From assembly GCA_903960845.1 (NCBI GenBank), contig CAJCCF010000524.1, positions 1 through 34,235 on the forward strand: a DNA stretch of 34,235 nucleotides, written 5' to 3'. Below the pieces are notes generated by a model. It was not told the origin of the DNA and ran no database searches. It worked only from the letters and a program-made list of their open reading frames with translations. This document shows, one piece after another, positions 24,171 to 31,761 of the stretch. The position numbers and the translations under genes were made by a program. This DNA comes from an uncultured Verrucomicrobiota bacterium. Its GTDB lineage: Bacteria > Verrucomicrobiota > Verrucomicrobiia > Verrucomicrobiales > Verrucomicrobiaceae. How positions within the stretch are numbered: position 1 is the stretch's first letter; the number at the start of each line of letters is the position of its first letter.

Positions 24171-25430
24171 TCAGCACACTTCCTCGATGCCGAGACGGAG
24201 TGCGTGGACCATCCGCTGCATTTCCGAATCGGTCACCGACAGCGGCGGCATGAGCACCAGCGTGTCCTCCACCGGCCGTGTCAGCAGACCGTGCTTCCGG
24301 GCCGCCAGACAGATTTTAACACCGCGCTGTTCGTTAGGTGAGCCGGGCGTGATTTCGATGCCGGCGATGAGACCGCATTGCCGGATGTCGATCACCGCGG
24401 GCAGATCGCGCAGGGATGTGAGCAAGCCTGCCATGAGCTGGATTTTTGCCGGCAGAGCCTCCATCACACGCTCCTCACGGAATACCTGCAGGCTGCCAAG
24501 CGCCGCGGCGCAACCTAGCTGATTTGCGGTGTAACTATGGCCATAATAAAACGCGCGGCCAGTACCGAGAAAACCTTCAAAAACGCGCTCCGTCGTCATC
24601 GTTGCCGCGAGCGGGAGACAGCCTCCGGTGAGCCCTTTGGCGAGGCATAGAAAATCCGGCACCACGTCCTCCTGCTGGCAGGCAAACATGGTTCCTGTGC
24701 GGCCAAAGCCGGTCATCACTTCATCCAGGATGAGAAAGATGTCACGCTCACGGCACCACGCACTGAGCGCTGCCAGTATGCCGTGCGGCCACATTCGCAT
24801 CCCGGCACTGCCTTGAACCAGCGGCTCAACGATGACGGCAGCAAGACGTGAAGTCTGCTCTTTGGTTAGGTGATCCAGCGCCTCCAGGCAGGGCACGCGC
24901 TGCACCCGGTAACCAAAGTCATTGCCGCTGCCCTTGAAAATGGGAATGCCGCCCACGCTTGCCGCACCCAGCGTGTCGCCATGATAAGCGCGCTCAAAGG
25001 CCAGGATCGTATCGCGCCCGGGATGCCCGTTTTGTTTCCAGAACTGCAAGGCCATACGCATGGCCGACTCGATGGCTGTGGAGCCGTTGTCGGAATAAAA
25101 CACCCGCGTCAGTGCACTGTCCGGCAGCAGGTCCACCAGCTGCTTGCCGAGCCGGATTGCCGGTTCATGAGTGAAGCCGAGAAACGACGTGTGCGCCACG
25201 CGCTCAAGCTGGGCGTGGATGGCGGCTTGGATTGTTGGATGACTGTGGCCGTGGATGTTGGTCCAGATGGAGCTGTTGCCATCAAGGTACTCTCGCCCGT
25301 GCTGGTCGGTCAGCATGCAGCCCTTTCCTGAGACGAGCATCAGCGGTTCATGCGCCTCATCACACCACGCCTGCATTGGCGTGAAGGGGTGCCAGAGATG
25401 GCTTTTTTCAAGCTGGAGGAGATCGTTCAT
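24171..25430 (-). CDS. bioA: Adenosylmethionine-8-amino-7-oxononanoate aminotransferase
   Basis: This is 419 residues from ATG 25430. BioA makes 7,8-diaminopelargonate from KAPA using SAM as amino donor, the antepenultimate step of biotin synthesis, with pyridoxal phosphate as cofactor in the cytosol. The BioA signature LWHPFTPM lies at about residues 12-19. The class III aminotransferase elements are complete: DGNSSIWTNIHGHSHP, FYSDNGSTAIESAMRMA, YHGDTLGAASVGG, LILDEVMTGFGRTG with Asp236, and LAKGLTGGCLPLA with the PLP Lys265. Length is typical (about 420-430). No bioB, bioD or bioF lies beside it. It is convergent with the prenyl synthase gene, 8 nt apart, and divergent from the cyclophilin gene. 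A longer frame to 25475 adds 15 residues of no family likeness. Confidence 0.95.
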   Translation of the reverse strand: MNDLLQLEKSHLWHPFTPMQAWCDEAHEPLMLVSGKGCMLTDQHGREYLDGNSSIWTNIHGHSHPTIQAAIHAQLERVAHTSFLGFTHEPAIRLGKQLVDLLPDSALTRVFYSDNGSTAIESAMRMALQFWKQNGHPGRDTILAFERAYHGDTLGAASVGGIPIFKGSGNDFGYRVQRVPCLEALDHLTKEQTSRLAAVIVEPLVQGSAGMRMWPHGILAALSAWCRERDIFLILDEVMTGFGRTGTMFACQQEDVVPDFLCLAKGLTGGCLPLAATMTTERVFEGFLGTGRAFYYGHSYTANQLGCAAALGSLQVFREERVMEALPAKIQLMAGLLTSLRDLPAVIDIRQCGLIAGIEITPGSPNEQRGVKICLAARKHGLLTRPVEDTLVLMPPLSVTDSEMQRMVHALRLGIEEVC

Positions 25431-25518
25431 GAAGAGGCAGTCGCCAGAGACCCCCAAAGAAGCAAAGGTCGCCACGGGTTGCGATCTGAACTTTGCCTCA
25501 TGTTTGAGGGGCTGTTCA

Positions 25519-25548
25519 TTGCTTGATCGAGAGTTGCAAACCTAAAAT
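25519..25548 (+). promoter_or_regulatory. Candidate sigma70-type promoter for the cyclophilin gene
   Basis: TTGCTT (25519-25524) and TAAAAT (25543-25548) are 18 bp apart, in the divergent gap between bioA and the cyclophilin gene. Transcription would start near 25555 and give a leader of about 33 nt. Only sequence likeness supports it. Confidence 0.35.
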
Positions 25549-25587
25549 TCCCGCGCCTATTCCATCCTTCCAACCCCCAAACCCGAC

Positions 25588-26184
25588 ATGAAAATCCAAT
25601 TACCGACTCTAGCTGCCCTCGTTCTTTCGTTTGCCGGCCTGACCGGAATCAACCAAGCCCAGGAGACCAAGCCCGTGAGTGACGCCAAACCCGTAAAAGT
25701 GACCATCGAAACCAGCAAAGGCAGCATCGAACTCGAACTCGACGCCGCCAAAGCCCCCATCACTGTCGCCAATTTCGTCAGCTACGTGAAGAAGGGCCAT
25801 TACGACGGTCTCATCTTCCATCGCGTGATTCCGGGCTTCATGATTCAGGGTGGTGGATTCACCGCCGACATGAACCAGAAGTCCGTGGATGCTCCGATCA
25901 AGATCGAGTCCAAGAACGGCCTCAAAAACGCCCGGGGCACCATCGCGATGGCCCGCACCAGCGATCCAAATAGCGCCACCAGCCAGTTCTTCATCAATCA
26001 CAAAGATAACGCCAATCTCGACTATCCGAGCTTCGACGGTTTTGGTTACACCGTTTTCGGCAAGACCACCAAAGGTCTGGATGTCGTCGATGCCATTGCC
26101 GCCGTGCCCACCACGCGGAAAGGCCCGCATGGTGATGTCCCTGTGGATGCGGTCACCATCAAGAGCGTGAAAATCAGCGAATAA
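25588..26184 (+). CDS. Exported cyclophilin-type peptidyl-prolyl cis-trans isomerase
   Basis: This is 198 residues with a signal peptide ([25 protein letters not shown]). The rest is a compact bacterial cyclophilin: [52 protein letters not shown] (the FHR...Q active-site strand, Arg and Gln present), then GTIAMART...[10 protein letters not shown], the MAR / SQFFI pair that lines the proline pocket, and [22 protein letters not shown]. It catalyses proline isomerisation in folding exported proteins, in the periplasm. Length and motif set are standard for the family (PpiA/PpiB-like). It is a single gene closed by a strong terminator. Confidence 0.95.
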   Translation: MKIQLPTLAALVLSFAGLTGINQAQETKPVSDAKPVKVTIETSKGSIELELDAAKAPITVANFVSYVKKGHYDGLIFHRVIPGFMIQGGGFTADMNQKSVDAPIKIESKNGLKNARGTIAMARTSDPNSATSQFFINHKDNANLDYPSFDGFGYTVFGKTTKGLDVVDAIAAVPTTRKGPHGDVPVDAVTIKSVKISE

Positions 26185-26201
26185 CCGCCACGTCGTTTTT
26201 G

Positions 26202-26237
26202 AAAAGCCGCGCTCAGGAAACTGGGCGCGGCTTTTTT
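26202..26237 (+). terminator. Rho-independent terminator of the cyclophilin gene
   Basis: AAAAGCCGCGC (26202-26212) pairs perfectly over 11 bp with GCGCGGCTTTT (26225-26235), leaving a 12-nt loop; the run of six T ends at 26237. It lies 18 nt after the cyclophilin stop. This is the best intrinsic terminator in the window. The leading A-run could support weak action in the other direction too. Confidence 0.9.
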
Positions 26238-26319
26238 GTTGCTGCGGGATCACGGTCTGGGTTTGGGGCTTCTGAATTCACTGGCGCGAGGGGCGGGAAC
26301 TGCTCAAGATCGCACCACC

Positions 26320-27369
26320 ATGAAATTGCCCGCTTTACTTGCCCTCCATCTGTTTGCCTTGCTTCACGTGATCGACGCGGATCAGATCCTCCTTGTCGCG
26401 GGAGGAACCAAGGATGCGGTGGACGTTCCGGCCACCGAGGCGCTGCTGCGCGAGCCGTTCGGCACCGAGTTCGATTCGGGCGGGCATATGTGGATCATTG
26501 AGATGGTTTCCGGAAACCGGCTCCTGCAGGTGGATGGCGGCGGCCAGATCACCCATTTCGCGGGTCAGCTCAAACCCGGGTTCAGTGGTGATGGTGGCCC
26601 GGCCATTCGAGCGCAGTTCAATGGGCCGCACAACTTTGCCATACTTCCAGGTGGTAACATCCTGATCGCGGATACCTGGAACGGGTGCATCCGTGAAGTG
26701 GATGTGAAGGCACGCACCGTGAAGACTCGCGAAGGCTGGCAGGCACCCCCTGAAAAAGCTCGTGGTAACGGGCCCTATTGCATCACGTTGAACTTTGAAG
26801 GCACGAAGCTTTACATCGCAGACCTGCGTCAGGTGCATGAACTCGATCTGGCAACCAACCGGTCGAAGGTGGTGGCGGGCAATGGCAAGAAGGGGATGCC
26901 AAAAGATGGTGATGTGGCCGCCGAAGCGCCGCTTGTGGATCCGCGCGCCGTGGCGCCGGACCGGCAGGGAAATGTGTACGTCCTTGAGCGTGGCGGCAAT
27001 GCTCTCCGCGTGGTGGACAAGACCGGCCACATCCGAACCGTGGTGAATGCCAGTGGTAAACAAGGTGGTACAGGTGACGGCGGCCCTGCGCTTGATGCCA
27101 CGATGAGTGGTCCAAAACATCTGTGTGTGGACAAGGATGACAGCGTTCTCATTGCCGATGCGGAGAGTCATCTGGTCAGGCGTTATGTGCCTGCGACGGG
27201 TAAGATCGAGCGTGTCGCAGGCACGGGAAAGCAGGGCAGGGAAGGCGTGGGCGGTGACCCGCTGAAGTGCCAGCTTGCGCGGCCTCACGGTGTCACCGTG
27301 CATCCAGAATCAGGTGATCTTTACATCACCGACAGCTACAACAACCGCATCCTTAAAATTCAGCGGTAG
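26320..27369 (+). CDS. Exported NHL-repeat beta-propeller protein
   Basis: This is 349 residues from ATG 26320 (MKLPALLALHLFALLHVIDA signal peptide); the frame opens further back at 26236 but overlaps the terminator. The mature chain is a six-bladed NHL-type propeller: FGTEFDSGGHMWIIEMVSGNRLLQVD, then GFSGDGGPAIRAQFNGPHNFAILPGGNILIADTWN, LYIADLRQVHELDLATN, VDPRAVAPDRQGNVYVLERGGNALRVVD, GPKHLCVDKDDSVLIADAESHLVRRY and LARPHGVTVHPESGDLYITDSYNNRILKI. The (G)DGGPA-x-x-A-x-(F/M)-x-GP signature appears twice. Such propellers bind ligands or proteins outside the cytoplasm, and some are lyases; no catalytic site is evident. The next gene starts two bases after the stop, so the pair is very likely one operon. 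Confidence 0.9.
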   Translation: MKLPALLALHLFALLHVIDADQILLVAGGTKDAVDVPATEALLREPFGTEFDSGGHMWIIEMVSGNRLLQVDGGGQITHFAGQLKPGFSGDGGPAIRAQFNGPHNFAILPGGNILIADTWNGCIREVDVKARTVKTREGWQAPPEKARGNGPYCITLNFEGTKLYIADLRQVHELDLATNRSKVVAGNGKKGMPKDGDVAAEAPLVDPRAVAPDRQGNVYVLERGGNALRVVDKTGHIRTVVNASGKQGGTGDGGPALDATMSGPKHLCVDKDDSVLIADAESHLVRRYVPATGKIERVAGTGKQGREGVGGDPLKCQLARPHGVTVHPESGDLYITDSYNNRILKIQR

Positions 27370-27371
27370 TG

Positions 27372-28124
27372 ATGTCCTTCCGGCTGAGCCAGCTCCGCGC
27401 ATCATCAACCGCAGCGCACGTGCTGCCCCTGATGCTGTTCACGCTGCTCACGGCGGTGCCGGGCTGGTTTAAGATCGAGAACCCCGAACTGCCCTGGTAT
27501 CAGCAGGCGCCCGAGCATTGGGTGTACCCATTGCAGACCATGCTCTGTGGCAGCTTGCTGCTTTGGTTCCGTAGGCACTATCAAATGGCTCCTTGGCGCG
27601 GGCTCGCGTTGGCGTGCTTTTTTGCCCTGTCCGGCATCGTGCTATGGATCACTCCGGCATGGCTTTATGCAAAGCTTGCCAGTGGTGTTGAAGCTCCGGA
27701 GTGGTGGGCTTGGCTGGGTCTGGTGGAGCGGCGTGACGGATTTGATCCCACCCTCCTTTCCAAGTGGCCTGTCTGGGAATCGGCGGCGATTGGAATGCGC
27801 TTTGTGCGCATGGTGGTCATAGTGCCGTTGGTGGAGGAGCTGATGTGGCGCGGTTTTCTCATGCGCTATGTGAATGCCGGCGATTCGGGCTGGCGATCGG
27901 TGCCGTTTGGCACGCATAGCTGGAAGGGCTTTTGGATTGTCACCGTGATGGTGACGCTGATTCACAATCCAGAGGACTACCTGACCGCATTCATCTGGGG
28001 TTCACTGGTGTATGCACTCGCGGTGCGGACGCGCAGCCTCGGTGCCTGCTTGATCATGCATGGCCTTGGTAATTTGCTGTTAGGCCTGTATGCACTGCGA
28101 ACACAGCAGTGGGGCTTTTGGTGA
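27372..28124 (+). CDS. CPBP (CAAX protease/bacteriocin-processing) family membrane protease
   Basis: This is 250 residues from ATG 27372; a GTG at 27369 overlapping the NHL stop is an alternative. It has several membrane segments (LPLMLFTLLTAVPGW, GLALACFFALSGIVLWI, GMRFVRMVVIVPLV, FWIVTVMVTLI, LTAFIWGSLVYALAV, CLIMHGLGNLLLGLY). The three CPBP active-site motifs are present: VEELMWRGFLMR (Glu155, Glu156, Arg160), LIHNPEDY (His198) and HGLGN (His230, Asn234). The family comprises intramembrane glutamate proteases related to Rce1. The length, the NPEDY string and the GDS-W-RSVPFG loop recall the CAAX-protease-related subgroup often found near exosortase systems, but I see no PEP-CTERM tail or exosortase gene in this window. 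It is 2 nt from the NHL gene. Confidence 0.88.
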   Translation: MSFRLSQLRASSTAAHVLPLMLFTLLTAVPGWFKIENPELPWYQQAPEHWVYPLQTMLCGSLLLWFRRHYQMAPWRGLALACFFALSGIVLWITPAWLYAKLASGVEAPEWWAWLGLVERRDGFDPTLLSKWPVWESAAIGMRFVRMVVIVPLVEELMWRGFLMRYVNAGDSGWRSVPFGTHSWKGFWIVTVMVTLIHNPEDYLTAFIWGSLVYALAVRTRSLGACLIMHGLGNLLLGLYALRTQQWGFW

Positions 28125-28158
28125 AAAAATTCTCTACAATACATTTCCGTGATGGGTT

Positions 28159-29322
28159 TCACTGGATCAAGAAAGGTAGCCGCAGTGTTTTGATCCTGTC
28201 AGGCGGCTGCGCACTGGTAAAGAGATCCACTTCAAAGGGTTTTCCGACACTGTTGCCAGCCAGATCCTCGAGAATGTCAGGCACCTCCACGTGATGGAGC
28301 CCAGCCTTCCACGCATGGCTGGGAATGAAGTGCCATGAACGTCCCCGGTCTGTTAGATCGGACACGCCTTCCACGGCGGCATCTGGGCCTGCGATGCGCA
28401 GCAGGCGAAGGGCCAGAGCATGGTCTAGCGGTTCATCGAAATGCACGTGCAACGGTTCACGACCTCCCTTTGCAGGCACTTTTAGCAACCAGCGACCAGG
28501 TATTGGAGACCGCTGATCAGGTTGGCCGGTCAGAAACGTTTTCTGAAAGCCGCTTTTCAAAGGCTGGCCACGTGCATCCTGCCAGGACTCATCGATCTCA
28601 AGAGTGAACCGCTGCCCCTGGAGCAGAACCGGGCCGAGATCAGCGCGTGGAGCCAATCCTTGTTTGATGCGGCCGGGGTCGATAAACAGAGTTAATCGTG
28701 TCATCGCGTGGTTCCACATTTCTTGATCGATCTCCAGGAAGGGTTGCGTCACGATTCTCCCCCCGGCATCCCGCAGACGAATATGCCTATGGCTGCCGCC
28801 GCCACTCATGGGCGAGGAGAAATGCAGGTAAAATTTCAAGGTATTCTCCGGCAGCGTTTCAGCATCCGGCAGCACGGCGGTGATGACGGTGGAGGGACTC
28901 AGCGCCGTTTCATCCATTCGGTGAATGGCTGTCAATATTTCACCTGTAGATTTGCCTTCAGACAGCGCCGAAGGTCGGAAAACAGCCCGGTAACACACGC
29001 CAGTTTGCAACGGAAAGAGCGGCGTGAAGATGATCTCCCGGCCACTCACCTGGTAACTGCCTGCCATTGATGGCAGGTTGATATCTATGGCTAGTTCTGA
29101 CTGGTCCGCATGAACTGGCATGAGGTCCTGCCAATCGCGTAAAGTCCACCTGGAAGCGGAAAGTTTTTCAAGGCTGACCGCATCACTCAGTCCCCGGCAA
29201 TGCACTGTGGCACGCGCAGGCTGCGCAGAATCAACGAGCCAGACTAACTCCATTTCAGATGCTGCCCCTGCCGTCGTTATCAGGAGTAACGCAGCGCTCA
29301 GAATTGGCACTGTCCATGACAT
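28159..29322 (-). CDS. Exported protein with Ig-like (SbsA/Big_5-type) domain
   Basis: This is 387 residues with a signal peptide (MSWTVPILSAALLLITTAGA, cleavage near AGAA-SE). No catalytic motif is evident. The chain is beta-rich. LPENTLKFYLHFSSPMSGGG at about residue 155 closely resembles the start of the SbsA Ig-like fold ('VPVNTxLxxxFSxPM'), and EPLHVHFDEPLDHALALRLLRI near 295 resembles a second one, each introducing the strand pair of such a domain. The order looks like export signal, N-terminal beta domain, Ig-like, Ig-like. These are structural or adhesive modules. It begins 5 nt after the stop of the SHD1 gene and is therefore the second gene of that minus-strand operon. It is convergent with the CPBP gene (34-nt gap). 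Confidence 0.8.
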   Translation of the reverse strand: MSWTVPILSAALLLITTAGAASEMELVWLVDSAQPARATVHCRGLSDAVSLEKLSASRWTLRDWQDLMPVHADQSELAIDINLPSMAGSYQVSGREIIFTPLFPLQTGVCYRAVFRPSALSEGKSTGEILTAIHRMDETALSPSTVITAVLPDAETLPENTLKFYLHFSSPMSGGGSHRHIRLRDAGGRIVTQPFLEIDQEMWNHAMTRLTLFIDPGRIKQGLAPRADLGPVLLQGQRFTLEIDESWQDARGQPLKSGFQKTFLTGQPDQRSPIPGRWLLKVPAKGGREPLHVHFDEPLDHALALRLLRIAGPDAAVEGVSDLTDRGRSWHFIPSHAWKAGLHHVEVPDILEDLAGNSVGKPFEVDLFTSAQPPDRIKTLRLPFLIQ

Positions 29323-29327
29323 GATGA

Positions 29328-30572
29328 TCAGGGCAGGCTCAACGTTTCTAGATTGAGTGTGCTGCCTTCGCGCCTCAGGGCCAGAGCTTGCTGGGCATTG
29401 AAGGTGTCAAGTTGCTCAACGCCAGACCAGTTCTTTACGGTTTCGTAGGGCTGCCCGGCCACCCCGGTCTGGCTTGTGATGCCTTCCAAATTCTCCAAAT
29501 TATCCGTGTTGATTTTCATGATTCCGCGACTGCTGTTGGCCATCAGCACAAATTGTTTACCACTCTTTTCGTAGAGGATCATGTCGAGCGGGCGGTTGCC
29601 ATTGCCGAGTTCAGCGACGGTCTTGCCACGTATTTTGGCACCAGGGATCAGGTCTTTGATGGGGATCTGCACCAGCGGAGTGCAGGTGTAGGCGGCCAGA
29701 AGGGAGGGTTGCCCGCCAATCTTAATCGGCAGGAAAGTGCGCACAGGGGAGCGTGTTTCGAACTTGCCGTGCGCACCATGGAAAATCTCCACTCCCGCTC
29801 CTTTGGCCACTTTCTGAAATGGGAACGGAATCGCGCGGAACGAGGAGGAAAACTCCTCGTTGGATAACCCCGCGACGAGCAAGCGGTCTTCGAAAAAGGC
29901 GATGTCCGTGATGCTTTCCTGACGTTGTCCTGTGCCCGGTGCATCCGCCAGTTCAGCGCGTGAAAAAAGGGCGTTCTTTAAAGGTACCGGCTGGATATCC
30001 CCCTTCGCATCTACCTTGGCAATCAGTGCCGCAGCTTCCGGCCCCTTGCCGCGCGCGATGGCGATATAGACATTTTTCGACAATGGATTGACGGCAATGT
30101 CTTGAATCGTGATTTGGTCCACGCTCGTTCCCAAGAGGGCAGCCAACTTTTGATCAATCGCCTCCACCTTCACCTCACGAGGGGCGGCGGAACTGCTGTC
30201 ACCAGTGGCAAGGGCAATGATGGCGGCAGCGCGTGTATCACCGATAAACAACACACCTGCAGGACCAAAGGTAAGCTGGCTGGCGCTCTGGAGGGCCAGA
30301 TCTCCTTTATGCATTCCTTTTTGCCAACTGCCTGCCGCCGCGCTTCTTCCAGGATTGTTCCGCGCGAATTCCTGATCCGGGACACTGAGTTGTGCTAACG
30401 GGAAGGGGATGATCCGTCCATCGCGCATTTTCAGCAAAACGTTTTCTCCCTGCATCCCGGTCATTTCTGCAGGCACTTCACGCCCTTGGCTGTCTTTCCA
30501 GACACGAACTTCAGCGGTGGCAAGCGCTGCCAACCCTGTTGAATACAGCACCAGAAGCATGATTTTTTTCAT
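29328..30572 (-). CDS. Exported SHD1-domain protein with probable beta-propeller body
   Basis: This is 414 residues from ATG 30572 (MKKIMLLVLYSTGLAALATA signal peptide); the frame extends to 30674 but that would cross the promoter. Residues about 21-75 form an SHD1-type module: VRVWKDSQGREVPAEMTGMQ, then VLLKMRDGRIIPFPLAQLSVPDQEF, matching the pattern of this small beta domain that is abundant in PVC bacteria. The rest, about 110-410, alternates short strands (LTFGPAGVLFIGDTRAAAI, IQDIAVNPLSKNVYIAIARG, ITDIAFFEDRLLVAGLS, RPLDMILYEKSGKQFVLMAN) and looks like a beta-propeller; no function can be assigned. It is the first gene of a two-gene operon. Confidence 0.82.
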   Translation of the reverse strand: MKKIMLLVLYSTGLAALATAEVRVWKDSQGREVPAEMTGMQGENVLLKMRDGRIIPFPLAQLSVPDQEFARNNPGRSAAAGSWQKGMHKGDLALQSASQLTFGPAGVLFIGDTRAAAIIALATGDSSSAAPREVKVEAIDQKLAALLGTSVDQITIQDIAVNPLSKNVYIAIARGKGPEAAALIAKVDAKGDIQPVPLKNALFSRAELADAPGTGQRQESITDIAFFEDRLLVAGLSNEEFSSSFRAIPFPFQKVAKGAGVEIFHGAHGKFETRSPVRTFLPIKIGGQPSLLAAYTCTPLVQIPIKDLIPGAKIRGKTVAELGNGNRPLDMILYEKSGKQFVLMANSSRGIMKINTDNLENLEGITSQTGVAGQPYETVKNWSGVEQLDTFNAQQALALRREGSTLNLETLSLP

Positions 30573-30596
30573 AAAAATAGTTAGGTAAGATATTCG

Positions 30597-30625
30597 TTTA
30601 TATGGACTCAGAACGAGTATTACAA
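30597..30625 (-). promoter_or_regulatory. Candidate promoter for the SHD1/Ig-like operon
   Basis: On the minus strand TTGTAA (plus 30620-30625) and TATAAA (plus 30597-30602) are 17 bp apart. Start near 30590 would leave a leader of about 17 nt before ATG 30572. The stretch is AT-rich compared with its surroundings. Confidence 0.5.
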
Positions 30626-30668
30626 GGCTGATTTTATGCCCTCTGCGCTGAATGCTGCCAAATCGCTC

Positions 30669-30696
30669 TTGCACGGAGTCTGATGAACTTCATAAT
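30669..30696 (+). promoter_or_regulatory. Candidate promoter for argCJ
   Basis: TTGCAC (30669-30674) and CATAAT (30691-30696) lie 16 bp apart. A start about 7 nt downstream (near 30703) would leave a leader of only about 9 nt before ATG 30712, and this leader is pure C/T-rich with no Shine-Dalgarno motif. Confidence 0.5.
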
Positions 30697-30711
30697 CGCC
30701 CCCCCTCTCAA

Positions 30712-31761
30712 ATGGCTTCATCCGTTAAAATTGCAGTCCTGGGTGCCAGTGGATACTCTGGCATCGAACTCTTGCGGCTCCTGCTGCGGCATCCACGTGC
30801 TGAGTTGGTGGCGGTGACGTCGCGCACTCTTGCCGGTAAAGCCTTGTCCGCCGAGTTTCCGCGTTTCCGCGGTGTGGGTGTGGCGGACTCTCTGACCTTT
30901 AGCAATCCGGACGCGGCTGCTCTCAAGGCCACGGGAGCTGAGATCGCTTTCCTGGCCCTGCCTCATGGCGTGTCGGTGGAGTATGCGAAGCCGCTCCTTG
31001 AAGCCGGGCTGAAGGTTATCGATTTGAGCGCTGACTTCAGGCTGCGCAGCGCCGCGCTGTACAAGGAATTTTACGCGCACGAACATCCGGCTCCTGAATT
31101 GCTGGATGAAGCCGTGTATGCCCTGCCTGAGGTGCGTGCCGAAGAGATTAAAAAAGCGCGTCTCATCGCCTGCCCGGGGTGTTATCCGACGAGCATTCTT
31201 TTGCCCCTGATCCCTCTGCTGAAGGCTGGACTGCTTGCGGCTGACCCGCTCGCCGTTTCCAGCATGAGTGGTGCCAGTGGAGCGGGGCGGAAGGAAAGCG
31301 TGCCGCTGCTCTTTTGCGAAGTGCAGAACAGTGTGCGCAGCTACAGCGTGCCGGTACACCGCCATCTCAGCGAGGTTGGTCAGGAATTGGAGATCGCTGC
31401 GGGTTGTCCTGTGAAGCTGACTTTTGTGCCGCATCTGATGCCTACTCATTCAGGCATTTGCACAACCATCTTCGCCACGCCAAAGCCCGGCATCACCGCC
31501 GAACAAGTGGGTGCGGTGCTTCACGCCGCGTATGATGAACAGCCCTTTGTCCGGCTTCTGGGCCTCAATCAATCGCCCGATACCAAGAATGTGGTCGGTA
31601 CCAATTTTGTCGACATCGGCTGGGCTTACGACGCCCGCGCCGGCCGGCTGATCCTGATGAGTGCGGAAGATAATATTGGAAAAGGCGCCTCCGGTCAGGC
31701 CGTTCAAAACATGAACCTTGTTTGCGGTTTCGAGCCCACCGCAGGCCTTATGAATATCTGA
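30712..31761 (+). CDS. argC: N-acetyl-gamma-glutamyl-phosphate reductase
   Basis: This is 349 residues from ATG 30712; a longer frame to 30652 would cross the promoter. ArgC reduces N-acetylglutamyl-5-phosphate to N-acetylglutamate semialdehyde with NADPH, the third step of arginine synthesis, in the cytosol. Type 1 ArgC features are all present: the dinucleotide loop VLGASGYSGIELLRLL, FLALPHGVS, VIDLSADFRL, the catalytic Cys157 in ACPGCYPTS, SGASGAGRK, and HRHLSEVGQEL with the conserved His. Length is typical (about 345). Its stop TGA shares its last base with the argJ start (TGATG, 31759-31763), so the two are translationally coupled. No argB or argD is in the window. Confidence 0.96.
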   Translation: MASSVKIAVLGASGYSGIELLRLLLRHPRAELVAVTSRTLAGKALSAEFPRFRGVGVADSLTFSNPDAAALKATGAEIAFLALPHGVSVEYAKPLLEAGLKVIDLSADFRLRSAALYKEFYAHEHPAPELLDEAVYALPEVRAEEIKKARLIACPGCYPTSILLPLIPLLKAGLLAADPLAVSSMSGASGAGRKESVPLLFCEVQNSVRSYSVPVHRHLSEVGQELEIAAGCPVKLTFVPHLMPTHSGICTTIFATPKPGITAEQVGAVLHAAYDEQPFVRLLGLNQSPDTKNVVGTNFVDIGWAYDARAGRLILMSAEDNIGKGASGQAVQNMNLVCGFEPTAGLMNI

